Notes under the pieces: generated by a model
Seen by the model: only the letters and a program-made list of their open reading frames with translations
Told to the model about the DNA's origin: nothing
The model's database searches: none
In this document: positions 15,962 to 23,126 of the stretch, one piece after another
How positions within the stretch are numbered: the first letter of the stretch is position 1
Layout: each line of letters opens with the position of its first letter
Translations under genes and position numbers: made by a program
Source of the DNA: Streptomyces albospinus
Lineage (GTDB): Bacteria > Actinomycetota > Actinomycetes > Streptomycetales > Streptomycetaceae
Assembly: GCF_014648695.1 (NCBI RefSeq)
Contig: NZ_BMRP01000040.1
Location: forward strand, 1 to 50,296
Direction: 5' to 3'
Length of the DNA stretch: 50,296 bases

Positions 15962-17494
15962 GTGAGCACCGAGAACGAGGGAGCCCGCGTCCCGTCGGAG
16001 GCCGAGCCGCCGACCGGGTCGCAGCCGGACAGCGCCCCCGCGTCCGCCTCCGGCGACCGGACTCAGGACGCCCCGCCCGCCCCGGCCACGTCGCCCGCGG
16101 CGCCCCCGCCGCCGGACTTCGCACCGCAGGCCGGCGGGCCCGAGGGCGCCGGCCCGGCCGACCAGGACCGTACGCAGCAACTGCCGCCGACGCCCGCCGG
16201 CCCCCCGGCGCAGCCCCACGAGCCGCCGCAGCCGCCCGGCGCCCAGGGCGCTCCGCTGCCCCCGCCCCCCACCCCGTACGCCGCGGCCGGGCACGGTGCG
16301 GCGGGCGGCGGCTGGGGACAGCCCCCGCAGGGCGGCGACCCCTGGGCCGCGCCCGGCGCGTACCCGGCGGCCCCGAAGCGCAACGGCGGCTTCGTCGCCG
16401 CCCTGCTGGTCGCCGCGCTGGTCGCGGGCGGTGTCGGCGGCGGCGTGGGCTACTGGGCCGCGAGCCGCAACGACAACGCCTCGACGACGGTCTCCTCGTC
16501 CGGCGACTCCGAGGCGCTGAACCGCAAGCCCACCTCCGTCTCCGGGATAGCGCAGCGGGCGCTGCCCAGCGTCGTCACGATCGAGGCGCAGGGCGCCAGC
16601 GGCGACGGCGGCACCGGCACCGGCTTCGTCTACGACAAGCAGGGCCACATCCTCACCAACAACCACGTCGTCGCCAGTGCGGCCGGCGGCGGCCGGCTGA
16701 CCGCGACGTTCTCCAACGGCAAGAAGTACGACGCCGAGGTCATCGGCCACGCCCAGGGCTACGACGTCGCCGTCATCAAGCTCAAGAACGCCTCGGGCGC
16801 CACGCTCAACCCGCTCCCGCTCGGCAAGTCCGCCAATGTGCAGGTCGGCGACGCCACGATCGCGATCGGCGCACCGTTCGGCCTGTCCGGCACGGTCACC
16901 ACCGGCATCGTCAGCGCCAAGGACCGCCCGGTGGCCTCCAGCGACGGCGGCGGCACCAGCGCCTCGTACATGAGCGCCCTCCAGACGGACGCCTCGATAA
17001 ACCCCGGTAACTCCGGCGGCCCGCTGCTGGACGCCGGCGGCAACGTCATCGGCATCAACTCCGCCATCCAGTCGGCCGGGAACAGCGGCGGCCTGGGCGG
17101 CGACCAGCAGTCCGGCAGCATCGGCCTGGGCTTCGCGATCCCCATCGACCAGGCGAAGCGGGTCGCCCAGGACCTGATCAGGACGGGCCAGCCGGTCTAT
17201 CCCCAGATAGGCGTCCAGGTCGGCATGAAGGAGAGCGGCGACGGCGCGACCATCGCCCAGACCGGCAACAGCGGCTCCGACTCGGTCACCCCGAACGGCC
17301 CGGCCGCCAAGGCGGGGCTCCAGCCGGGCGACACCATCACCAAGCTCGACAGCACCATCATCGACAGCGGCCCGACCCTCATCAGCGAGATCTGGCAGCA
17401 CAAGCCCGGCGACCACGTCACCCTCACCTACAAGCGCGGCGGCAAGGAGCACACCGCCCAGGTCACCCTGGGCCAGCGCACGGGCGACAAGTGA
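15962..17494 (+). CDS. Membrane-anchored trypsin-like serine protease with PDZ domain (HtrA/DegP-like)
   Basis: A 510-aa protein with a GTG start at 15962 behind GAGGAGAGAG. Residues 1-138 are a disordered, cytoplasmic Pro/Ala/Gly-rich tail; about residues 143-165 form one transmembrane segment (FVAALLVAALVAGGVGGGVG); the protease follows outside the cell. The catalytic triad is His235 (LTNNHVVAS), Asp268 (YDVAVIKL) and Ser351 (INPGNSGGPLL). A PDZ domain at about 400-500 (GPAAKAGLQPGDTITKLDST) probably senses unfolded C-termini. This is the standard Streptomyces HtrA-like arrangement for envelope quality control. It is monocistronic and a hairpin follows at 17509. Confidence 0.95.
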   Translation: MSTENEGARVPSEAEPPTGSQPDSAPASASGDRTQDAPPAPATSPAAPPPPDFAPQAGGPEGAGPADQDRTQQLPPTPAGPPAQPHEPPQPPGAQGAPLPPPPTPYAAAGHGAAGGGWGQPPQGGDPWAAPGAYPAAPKRNGGFVAALLVAALVAGGVGGGVGYWAASRNDNASTTVSSSGDSEALNRKPTSVSGIAQRALPSVVTIEAQGASGDGGTGTGFVYDKQGHILTNNHVVASAAGGGRLTATFSNGKKYDAEVIGHAQGYDVAVIKLKNASGATLNPLPLGKSANVQVGDATIAIGAPFGLSGTVTTGIVSAKDRPVASSDGGGTSASYMSALQTDASINPGNSGGPLLDAGGNVIGINSAIQSAGNSGGLGGDQQSGSIGLGFAIPIDQAKRVAQDLIRTGQPVYPQIGVQVGMKESGDGATIAQTGNSGSDSVTPNGPAAKAGLQPGDTITKLDSTIIDSGPTLISEIWQHKPGDHVTLTYKRGGKEHTAQVTLGQRTGDK

Positions 17495-17508
17495 CGCGCT
17501 AGTCTGAT

Positions 17509-17539
17509 CCCCGCGACACCGCACTCCGGTGCCGCGGGG
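17509..17539 (+). terminator. Hairpin abutting the 5' end of tRNA-Ser
   Basis: CCCCGCG (17509-17515) pairs with CGCGGGG (17533-17539), with an inner ACCG/CGGT helix. It could terminate the protease transcript. Its 3' arm overlaps the first two bases of the mature tRNA, so it might instead be part of the tRNA precursor leader. Confidence 0.5.
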
Positions 17540-17624
17540 AGGCTTGCCCGAGCGGCCTAAGGGAACAGTCTTGAAAACTGTCGTGGCGGCAACGCCACCG
17601 TGGGTTCAAATCCCACAGCCTCCG
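17538..17624 (+). tRNA. tRNA-Ser(UGA)
   Basis: An 87-nt class II tRNA. The acceptor GGAGGCT pairs with AGCCTCC, with discriminator G at 17624. The anticodon stem ACAGT/ACTGT holds the loop CTTGAAA, giving anticodon TGA. A long variable arm (GGCGGCAACGCC) and a T-arm with GTTCAAATC are present. The CCA end is not encoded. Confidence 0.97.
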
Positions 17625-17715
17625 CAGAGGTCGGCGAATCGGCTGGTCGGAAGGGGTGTCCGAGGAATCGGGCGCCCCTTCTGTCGTTCCGTGGTCCGGG
17701 AGGGGCACGCGGCGC

Positions 17716-18096
17716 CTACGTGGCGCCCTGCTCCTGCTGCTCCTGGGGAGCGGGGGCGTCGGCGTCCTGGAGGTGTTTGAGGGCGGCGCGGGCGTTGGGG
17801 GCGTCGTCGCAGGTGGTCCAGTAGTCGTGGGTGACCACGCGTGTCGACAGGTCGAGTTGGCGGGCGCGCAACGTGTCGACCTCGGCCTGTTCCTCGTCGT
17901 TCCAGCCGGGGGAGTCGGCCCGTTCGGTCTCGTGGAAGTGACCGTTTTCCTTGGTGTGGGTCCAGCCGGGCAGCGGTGCGACCGACCACGGCAGCCGCTT
18001 GTAGAGGGCGGCGAGCGCGGCCTGGGCCTGGTGCAGCTCCAGCTGGGCTTCCCGCAGGTCCTGGGGGAAGTCGTAGGTCTTCTGCTTGTCAGCCAC
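17716..18096 (-). CDS. Conserved hypothetical protein, Glu/Gln-rich helical
   Basis: A 126-aa acidic, mostly helical soluble protein: YDFPQDLREAQLELHQAQAA, RLPWSVAPLPGW, SPGWNDEEQAEVDTLRARQL and a C-terminal Ala/Gln/Glu tail. It looks like a widespread Streptomyces protein of unknown role, often found near tRNA-Ser and acetyltransferase genes. The GTG at 18096 is chosen to begin with VADKQKTYDF, but the ribosome site is weak. It converges with the tRNA-Ser. Confidence 0.65.
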   Translation of the reverse strand: MADKQKTYDFPQDLREAQLELHQAQAALAALYKRLPWSVAPLPGWTHTKENGHFHETERADSPGWNDEEQAEVDTLRARQLDLSTRVVTHDYWTTCDDAPNARAALKHLQDADAPAPQEQQEQGAT

Positions 18097-18297
18097 AGCC
18101 GAAGGATACCGCTCATTCGTTCGAATCCTGGGAGGGTGCGGGCGTGGCGGCGGATGTCGCTCGGGTGGTGGGGGTGCGGGGAGGGGCGGGCGATACCGTG
18201 GGTGAGCGGTGTCGGCACGGGGCGCGATACCGGTCGAGTGGTCGTCGTGCCGAAGCGCGGTGCCGAACACGTGGTGCTGAGGGCGGGAAGTGCTGGT

Positions 18298-18828
18298 ATG
18301 GGTTCGCGGAGGTCCGGAATACGGGGTGGGGCCCGGGACGGTGCCCTCGTCATACGGCGGGCCGTGGAGCGGGACGCCGGTCGGCTGACGCGGATGGTGC
18401 GCACGTCGGGGGCGTACGAGGCGCCTTATGCGGCAATGGTGGACGGGTATCGGGTGGGGCCCGACTACATCTCCGCGCACCGGGTTTTCGTGGCTGCCGA
18501 AGGCGAGCGCGGCGACGGCGAAGTCATGGGTTTCTACGCGCTGATGGTGGATCCGGTCGCGTCCGCGGAGCTGGATCTGCTTTTCGTGGCGGACCGGGCG
18601 CAGGGGCTGGGAATCGGCCGGCTGCTGATCGAGCATCTGCGGGGCGAGGCGCGGCGGGCCGGTGCCGGCAGCGTGCGGATCGTGTCGCATCCGCCGGCCG
18701 AGGGCTTCTACCGGAGCGTGGGGGCGCGGCGTATCGGGACGGTGCCGGCGAATCCGCCGGCGGTGGCCTGGGACCGGCCGGAGCTGGCGCTGTCGGTGGG
18801 GCCGGTGCACGCGGTGGAGTCGGCCTGA
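18298..18828 (+). CDS. GNAT family N-acetyltransferase
   Basis: A 176-aa GCN5-related acyltransferase that transfers acetyl from acetyl-CoA. The core runs from LVIRRAVERDAGRLTRMVRT through VMGFYALMV, then ELDLLFVADRAQGLGIGRLL, which is motif A with the Q/GxGxG/A acetyl-CoA pyrophosphate loop (QGLGIG), and VRIVSHPPAEGFYRSVGARR. The ATG at 18298 follows GGGCGGGAAG. The neighbour on the left is divergent and on the right is a methyltransferase 190 bp away. The acceptor substrate is unknown. Confidence 0.88.
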   Translation: MGSRRSGIRGGARDGALVIRRAVERDAGRLTRMVRTSGAYEAPYAAMVDGYRVGPDYISAHRVFVAAEGERGDGEVMGFYALMVDPVASAELDLLFVADRAQGLGIGRLLIEHLRGEARRAGAGSVRIVSHPPAEGFYRSVGARRIGTVPANPPAVAWDRPELALSVGPVHAVESA

Positions 18829-19020
18829 GCGGGGGCTGATCCACCGGACGGGCGCGGAGTGGGTTCCGACGAGGAACGCTGCAACGCTGCCTGATGTGGG
18901 GTGCATTCCGGTCGTGGGCCGCTGTCCGGTCGTGGATCGCTTTTGCTCCGCGTGCCGGTCCGCGTGCCGCTCCGCGCAATTCGCCGGCGGGGGAGATGTT
19001 CTGCGGGGGATCGTGCGGGT

Positions 19021-19785
19021 ATGGAGCGATCTTTCGAGGAATTGGTGGCGGAGGCCGACGCGGTTTCCGTGGCGGGCTGGGACTTCTCCTGGCTGGAGGG
19101 GCGGGCCACGGAGCAGCGGCCTTCGTGGGGCTATCAGCGGCGGCTCGGAGAGCGGCTGGCGCGGGCGTCCGCCGCGCTCGACATCCAGACCGGGGGCGGG
19201 GAAGTGCTCGCCGGGGCGGGCGCATTCCCGCGGGTGATGGCGGCCACGGAGTCCTGGCCGCCGAATGTCGCCAGGGCGACGGCGCTGCTGCATCCGCTGG
19301 GGGCGGTGGTGGTGGCCGATGAGGACGAGCCGCCGCTGCCGTTCGGGGACGCGGCATTCGATCTGGTGACCAGTCGCCATCCGGTGACCGTGTGGTGGGA
19401 CGAGATCGCCCGGGTGCTGCGGCCGGGCGGTACGTATTTCTCCCAACAGGTCGGCCCGTCCAGCGTGTTCGAGCTGGTGGAGTACTTCCTGGGGCCGCAG
19501 CCGGAGGAGGTGCGCCGGGCCCGGCACCCCGACCGTGCGCGGCGGGATGCGGAGGCGGCGGGGCTGGACGTGGTCGAGGTGCGGGAGGAGTCGCTGCGGA
19601 CCGAGTTCTTCGACATCGGGGCGGTGGTCTACTTCCTGCGGAAGGTGGTGTGGATGGTGCCCGGGTTCACGGTCGACCGGTACCGCGACCGGCTGCGGGA
19701 GTTGGACGCCCTGATCCGGCGTGAGGGCGCCTTCGTGGCGTATACGACACGGTTTCTGATCGAGGCGCGGAAGCCGGGGGCGTAA
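19021..19785 (+). CDS. Class I SAM-dependent methyltransferase
   Basis: A 254-aa Rossmann-fold methyltransferase. The SAM-binding motif I is LDIQTGGGEVLAG (residues 54-66). It is followed by an acidic post-I strand (VVVADEDEPPLPFGDAAFDL) and by motif IV (LVTSRHPV), then EIARVLRPGGTYFSQQVGP. The C-terminal half (VRRARHPDRARRDAEAAGLD) resembles small-molecule methyltransferases of streptomycetes. It is co-directional with the GNAT gene but separated by about 190 bp. The methyl acceptor cannot be deduced. Confidence 0.88.
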   Translation: MERSFEELVAEADAVSVAGWDFSWLEGRATEQRPSWGYQRRLGERLARASAALDIQTGGGEVLAGAGAFPRVMAATESWPPNVARATALLHPLGAVVVADEDEPPLPFGDAAFDLVTSRHPVTVWWDEIARVLRPGGTYFSQQVGPSSVFELVEYFLGPQPEEVRRARHPDRARRDAEAAGLDVVEVREESLRTEFFDIGAVVYFLRKVVWMVPGFTVDRYRDRLRELDALIRREGAFVAYTTRFLIEARKPGA

Positions 19786-19831
19786 GGCGGCGGGCGCGGG
19801 GCGGGGTGTGCGGGCGGGTGTGCCGAGGCGG

Positions 19832-20830
19832 TCAGCGGGGCTCGTGGTGCGCCGCCGACGCGAGGGTGGCGCGGGCCTCGTCCTCGGGCAGTCCGGTGTG
19901 GCGGGCCGCCGCGAGCAGCCGTTCGGCGAGCTCCCGGCCGAGCCCGGACTCGTAGGCGCGGCAAGCGGCCCAGAAGAGGCGGGCGTTGCGCTGCCCCCTG
20001 GGGGAGGCGCGGACGAAGCGTACGAGGGCGGCGGCGTGCTGCGGGTCGGCGCCGGGGGCCGCGTACGGGCCGGAGCGCGCGGGCGTGCGGCGGGAGGCGC
20101 CGAGCGGGGGCGTGAGGAGGGTGAGCAGTGCCTGCGGTACGGGGGCGGGGCGGCGCGGCGTCCCCGGGGCGAGCACGTACCGCCCGCGGGTGGTGAGCGA
20201 GCCGGGCCCGACCAGATAGCCGCCGGTGCCGCGGATGTCGATGCCCGGGGCGAGCCGCCCGACGGAGTTGGCGACGGGCGGCGCCGGCGGGCCGGTGAAC
20301 CAGAGGTGCCGGCCGCCGCTCGGGGTGAGGACGGTGACGGTCGGCGGGAGCGGGAAGGCGTGCGCCTCGGCGACGAAGTGGAGGGCGGTGAGGCCGTCGG
20401 CGCCGTTCTTGGTGTCGAGGTCGACGCCGATGAGGTGGTGCGGGGGTCGGCCGCAGGCGATGCCGTAGCCGGTGGCCCAGGGGGCGGTGGCGAACATCCG
20501 GCGGACGGTGAGCGGATCGGTGCTCGCGTCGTGCACGCCGTGCCCGAGCCGGCCGCAGGCGCCGTGGCAGGGCGGCGTGCCGGGCCGGTCGTGGCCGTCG
20601 CGGTGCGGGGACCGGATGGCGGGGAGCTTGGTGCGGGTCAGGGGGATGACGGCGTAGCCGCGCTCGGCGGCCATGAGGGCGTGCGCGAGGGCGGTGTGGT
20701 GCGCGTCCGCCGGGTCGGTGGCGGGGGTGTCGCCCAGGGAGGGCCGGCGGCCGGCGGGGACGTCTTCCGGGACCTCGGAGGCGGCCAGTGTCCGGGTGCT
20801 CGGTGCGGTATGGCGGCGGGGCATGGCCAT
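19832..20830 (-). CDS. Bifunctional DNA primase/polymerase domain protein (active-site motifs intact)
   Basis: A 332-aa protein of the archaeo-eukaryotic primase superfamily (prim-pol domain). Motifs are in order: ALAHALMAAERGYAVIPL near residue 50, a CHGACGRLGHGVHDAST loop, IACGRPPHHLIGVDLDTKNG with the metal-binding DxD, SGGRHLWF with the catalytic His, and GIDIRGTGGYLVGPGS. It ends with a helical region (FWAACRAYESGLGRELAERL). ATGs at 20830 and 20824 are both possible. No helicase domain is attached. A near-perfect SOS box lies 11 bp upstream, so DNA-damage control is likely. Such stand-alone prim-pols are candidates for repair or translesion synthesis. Confidence 0.85.
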   Translation of the reverse strand: MAMPRRHTAPSTRTLAASEVPEDVPAGRRPSLGDTPATDPADAHHTALAHALMAAERGYAVIPLTRTKLPAIRSPHRDGHDRPGTPPCHGACGRLGHGVHDASTDPLTVRRMFATAPWATGYGIACGRPPHHLIGVDLDTKNGADGLTALHFVAEAHAFPLPPTVTVLTPSGGRHLWFTGPPAPPVANSVGRLAPGIDIRGTGGYLVGPGSLTTRGRYVLAPGTPRRPAPVPQALLTLLTPPLGASRRTPARSGPYAAPGADPQHAAALVRFVRASPRGQRNARLFWAACRAYESGLGRELAERLLAAARHTGLPEDEARATLASAAHHEPR

Positions 20831-20840
20831 GGATCTATTT

Positions 20841-20856
20841 TCGTACGGACGTTCGA
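20841..20856 (-). promoter_or_regulatory. Candidate LexA/SOS box
   Basis: Read on the minus strand, this is TCGAAC-GTCC-GTACGA, one mismatch from the actinobacterial LexA consensus TCGAAC-N4-GTTCGA. It is nested in a longer TTTTCG/CGAAAA dyad at 20838-20859. It ends 11 bp before the primase-polymerase start codon, where LexA would occlude transcription. Confidence 0.6.
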
Positions 20857-21361
20857 AAAAAGGAAGGGGGTGATCGGGGGGCGTGTGGGGTGATCGGGGA
20901 GTGCGCCGGGGGGTTGGAAGGGCGGGTGGCGCGCTCTCTCCTGGGGTGGGTGGCCGGTAGTGGATCACGAGGGCATTCGTGGGGCGTGAGTGGGGGCGTC
21001 GGGGTTTACCCGGGGTTCCTCATGCTTGCGAGGGAATCGCCCGTTGCCAGCTGGTTCGCCGGGGATTCGGTGGGCAATCCTGAGTCGCGACGTCGAGGCA
21101 GGCACCGCGGTGGTCGGCCAACTACCCGGTGAGCAAACGGAGTTCGAGGTACAGGGGTCGGTCGGGGCCCGGTGTTCGGAGGTGGATCCAGGAGATCGGG
21201 TCCAGGTCCGGATGCGCGGTCCCGCGGCCGGATCCCGTTACCGGATCCAGCAGTTCAGAACCACGTGGTGAGAGCCCCTGGGCCCGATCCGGTACGGCAG
21301 GTCCGTCCGGCCGGGGCCGGCGGTTCGGAGCCAGAGATTGCATTCCGTAGGAGGAAGAGAC
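20857..21361. other. 505-bp intergenic region, possible structured leader
   Basis: This is a divergent gap. Near the left it holds two copies of GGTGATCGGGG (about 20869 and 20889). The segment 21000-21330 is rich in short dyads (GGATT/AATCC near 21062, repeated GGATCC/GGATCCAG around 21182-21252) and could fold as a long 5' leader for the small secreted protein. I could not match it to a named riboswitch. No credible gene was seen. Confidence 0.4.
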
Positions 21362-21664
21362 ATGGCAAGCACCCGTACAGCCCGTGTCATTGCTGTCGCC
21401 CTCGCGCTGCCCTTCGCCGCCGCGCTCTGCACCGGCGTGGCGCAGGCCGACAACGGTGGCTTTGCGAGCAACGGGTCGAGCTCGGCCGTCACGAACCAGG
21501 TGGGGACCGACGCCGGCCGCGCAAACCTCGGAAACTCCACGACCGGCCAGCAGGTGGCCAACGGCCCCGGGGCGTCCAACCGGACCAAAACGGCCAGCGT
21601 GACCGGTCAAGGCTTCACGGTCATCGACCAGGGTGCCGACGACGACTTCGGCCAGATCCGGTGA
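21362..21664 (+). CDS. Small secreted protein of unknown function
   Basis: A 100-aa protein, ATG at 21362 behind the strong GTAGGAGGAAGAGA. Residues 1-29 form a Sec signal peptide (MASTRTARVIAVALALPFAA, cleavage after AQA). The roughly 71-residue mature protein is Asn/Gly/Ser/Thr-rich with no cysteine (NQVGTDAGRANLGNSTTGQ, KTASVTGQGFTVIDQG), suggesting a beta-rich, possibly surface-associated polypeptide. It lacks the chaplin and rodlin hallmarks. A weak GC hairpin (21672-21693) follows. Confidence 0.75.
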   Translation: MASTRTARVIAVALALPFAAALCTGVAQADNGGFASNGSSSAVTNQVGTDAGRANLGNSTTGQQVANGPGASNRTKTASVTGQGFTVIDQGADDDFGQIR

Positions 21665-21763
21665 CCCCGGCCCGCCGCGCCGTGGTGCGGCGGCTGACCG
21701 GAGGGTGAGGCGAGGTACGGCGTGTGCGGACGGTGGGCTGCTCTGGGGTTCGCCGCGCGTACC

Positions 21764-21809
21764 TTGACAGCGAGCGGGTTTCTGACGAACAGTCAGAAAC
21801 CCGCTCGCT
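21764..21809 (+). promoter_or_regulatory. Promoter overlapped by perfect 18-bp inverted repeat (operator of igr-like operon)
   Basis: A -35-like TTGACA (21764-21769) is followed, 18 bp on, by a weak -10 AACAGT. The promoter is covered by an 18-bp perfect inverted repeat (left arm 21769-21786, right arm 21792-21809, 5-nt centre; core TTTCTGAC-N5-GTCAGAAA). Because the -35 box touches the left arm, a repressor operator is more likely than a terminator. A TetR-type regulator is inferred. Confidence 0.6.
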
Positions 21810-21920
21810 CGTTCGTGCGCCCGGAACGGCCCGCAAGGGCTGCCGGGAGGGCCCGAGGGGTCGCAGGGGTGCGCCACGCCTCTGGCGCACGGCCGCCATC
21901 AGAAGGGGAGACCCGCCGTC

Positions 21921-23126
21921 GTGCACCTCGCCCCCACCTCGCGCCAGCAGCGGTTGCGCGCCGAACTCCGTACGTACTTCCGTGAGTTGATGCCGGACGG
22001 GCCCGCCGAGGATCCCGCGGCGCAGCGTGCGCTGCTGCGCCGGATCGGCGCCGACGGCATGCTGGGCCTGGGCTGGCCGGCCGCGTACGGAGGGCAGGGG
22101 CGCGGCCCCGACGAGCAGTTCGTCTTCTTCGACGAGGCGTACCGCGCGGGCGCCCCCGTCTCGATGGTCACGCTGAACACGGTCGGCCCGACCCTGATGA
22201 AGTACGGGACCTCCCGCCAGAAGGACTTCTTCCTGCCGCGCATCCTCACGGGCGAGATCGTCTTCGCGATCGGCTACACGGAACCGGAGGCCGGCACCGA
22301 TCTGGCGGCGCTCCGCACCCGAGCGGTGAAAGCGGAGGGGGGAGGGGGTGCAATCGGCTCCCCGTCCTCCTCCGGTGAGGAGGGGCCCGACTGGCTGATC
22401 AGCGGCAGCAAGAGCTTCACCAGCAATGCCCACCAGGCGGACTGGATCTGGCTCGCCTGCCGTACGGACCCCGACGCCCCCAAGCACCGGGGCATTTCGA
22501 TCGTCCTCGTGCCGACCGACGCGCCCGGCTTCTCCTGGACGCCCATCGAGACGGTCGGCGGGCTGAAGACCACCGCGACGTACTACGACGGCGTGCGTGT
22601 CCCGTACGGGAACCTCGTGGGGGAGGAGAACGCCGGCTGGCGGCTGATCACCGATCAACTCAACCACGAGCGGGTGGCGTTGGCCGCGATCGGGATGCAG
22701 GCCGAGGACGCGTACGAGGCGGCGCTGGCGTACGCCGGGACACCGGACGCGCAGACCGGGGAGCGGCCCGCCGGCCGGCCCTGGGTGCGGACCCGGCTCG
22801 CCGAGGCGCACGCCCGGCTGGCCGCGACCCGGCTGCTCAACTGGCGGCTGGTCGGCGATGTGGGCGCCGGCACGCTGAGCCCGGGGGACGCCAGCGGCGT
22901 CAAGTTCGCCGGGACGGAGAGCACGGTCGAGGTCTACCGGATGTGCCAGGAGGTGGTCGGCGACGCGGCCCTCATACGGGCGGGCTCCCCGGGCGCCTAT
23001 GAGGGCGGCGAGTTGGAGCGGATGAACCGTGCCGCGCAGATCAACACCTTCGGGGGCGGAGTGAGCGAGGTCCAGCGGGAGATCGTGGCCACGATGCGGC
23101 TGGGGATGCGGAGGGGGCGGCGGTGA
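21921..23126 (+). CDS. fadE29: Acyl-CoA dehydrogenase, FadE29/ChsE2-like subunit
   Basis: A 401-aa acyl-CoA dehydrogenase with a GTG start behind GAAGGGGAG. It follows mycobacterial FadE29 closely: VFAIGYTEPEAGTDLAALRT, ADWIWLACRTDPDAPKHRGI, then GFSWTPIETVGGLKTTATYY and ITFGGGV-like INTFGGGVSEVQREIVATMR at the end. In Mycobacterium FadE29 pairs with FadE28 as an alpha2beta2 enzyme that oxidises 3-oxo-steroid propionyl-CoA side chains, and its catalytic Glu lies in NNERV; the counterpart here is Glu250 in LNHERVALAAIG. A Gly/Ser/Glu-rich insertion at about residues 139-155 is unusual. It is the first gene of a five-gene operon, overlapping the next by 4 bp. The actual substrate in this organism is inferred. 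Confidence 0.88.
   Translation: MHLAPTSRQQRLRAELRTYFRELMPDGPAEDPAAQRALLRRIGADGMLGLGWPAAYGGQGRGPDEQFVFFDEAYRAGAPVSMVTLNTVGPTLMKYGTSRQKDFFLPRILTGEIVFAIGYTEPEAGTDLAALRTRAVKAEGGGGAIGSPSSSGEEGPDWLISGSKSFTSNAHQADWIWLACRTDPDAPKHRGISIVLVPTDAPGFSWTPIETVGGLKTTATYYDGVRVPYGNLVGEENAGWRLITDQLNHERVALAAIGMQAEDAYEAALAYAGTPDAQTGERPAGRPWVRTRLAEAHARLAATRLLNWRLVGDVGAGTLSPGDASGVKFAGTESTVEVYRMCQEVVGDAALIRAGSPGAYEGGELERMNRAAQINTFGGGVSEVQREIVATMRLGMRRGRR

Noticed and set aside
21769..21809. The 18-bp inverted repeat as a simple terminator of the 21362 gene.
   Set aside because: It overlaps a TTGACA box, lies more than 100 bp after the stop codon and has no U-tract; operator is preferred, although a terminator is not excluded.
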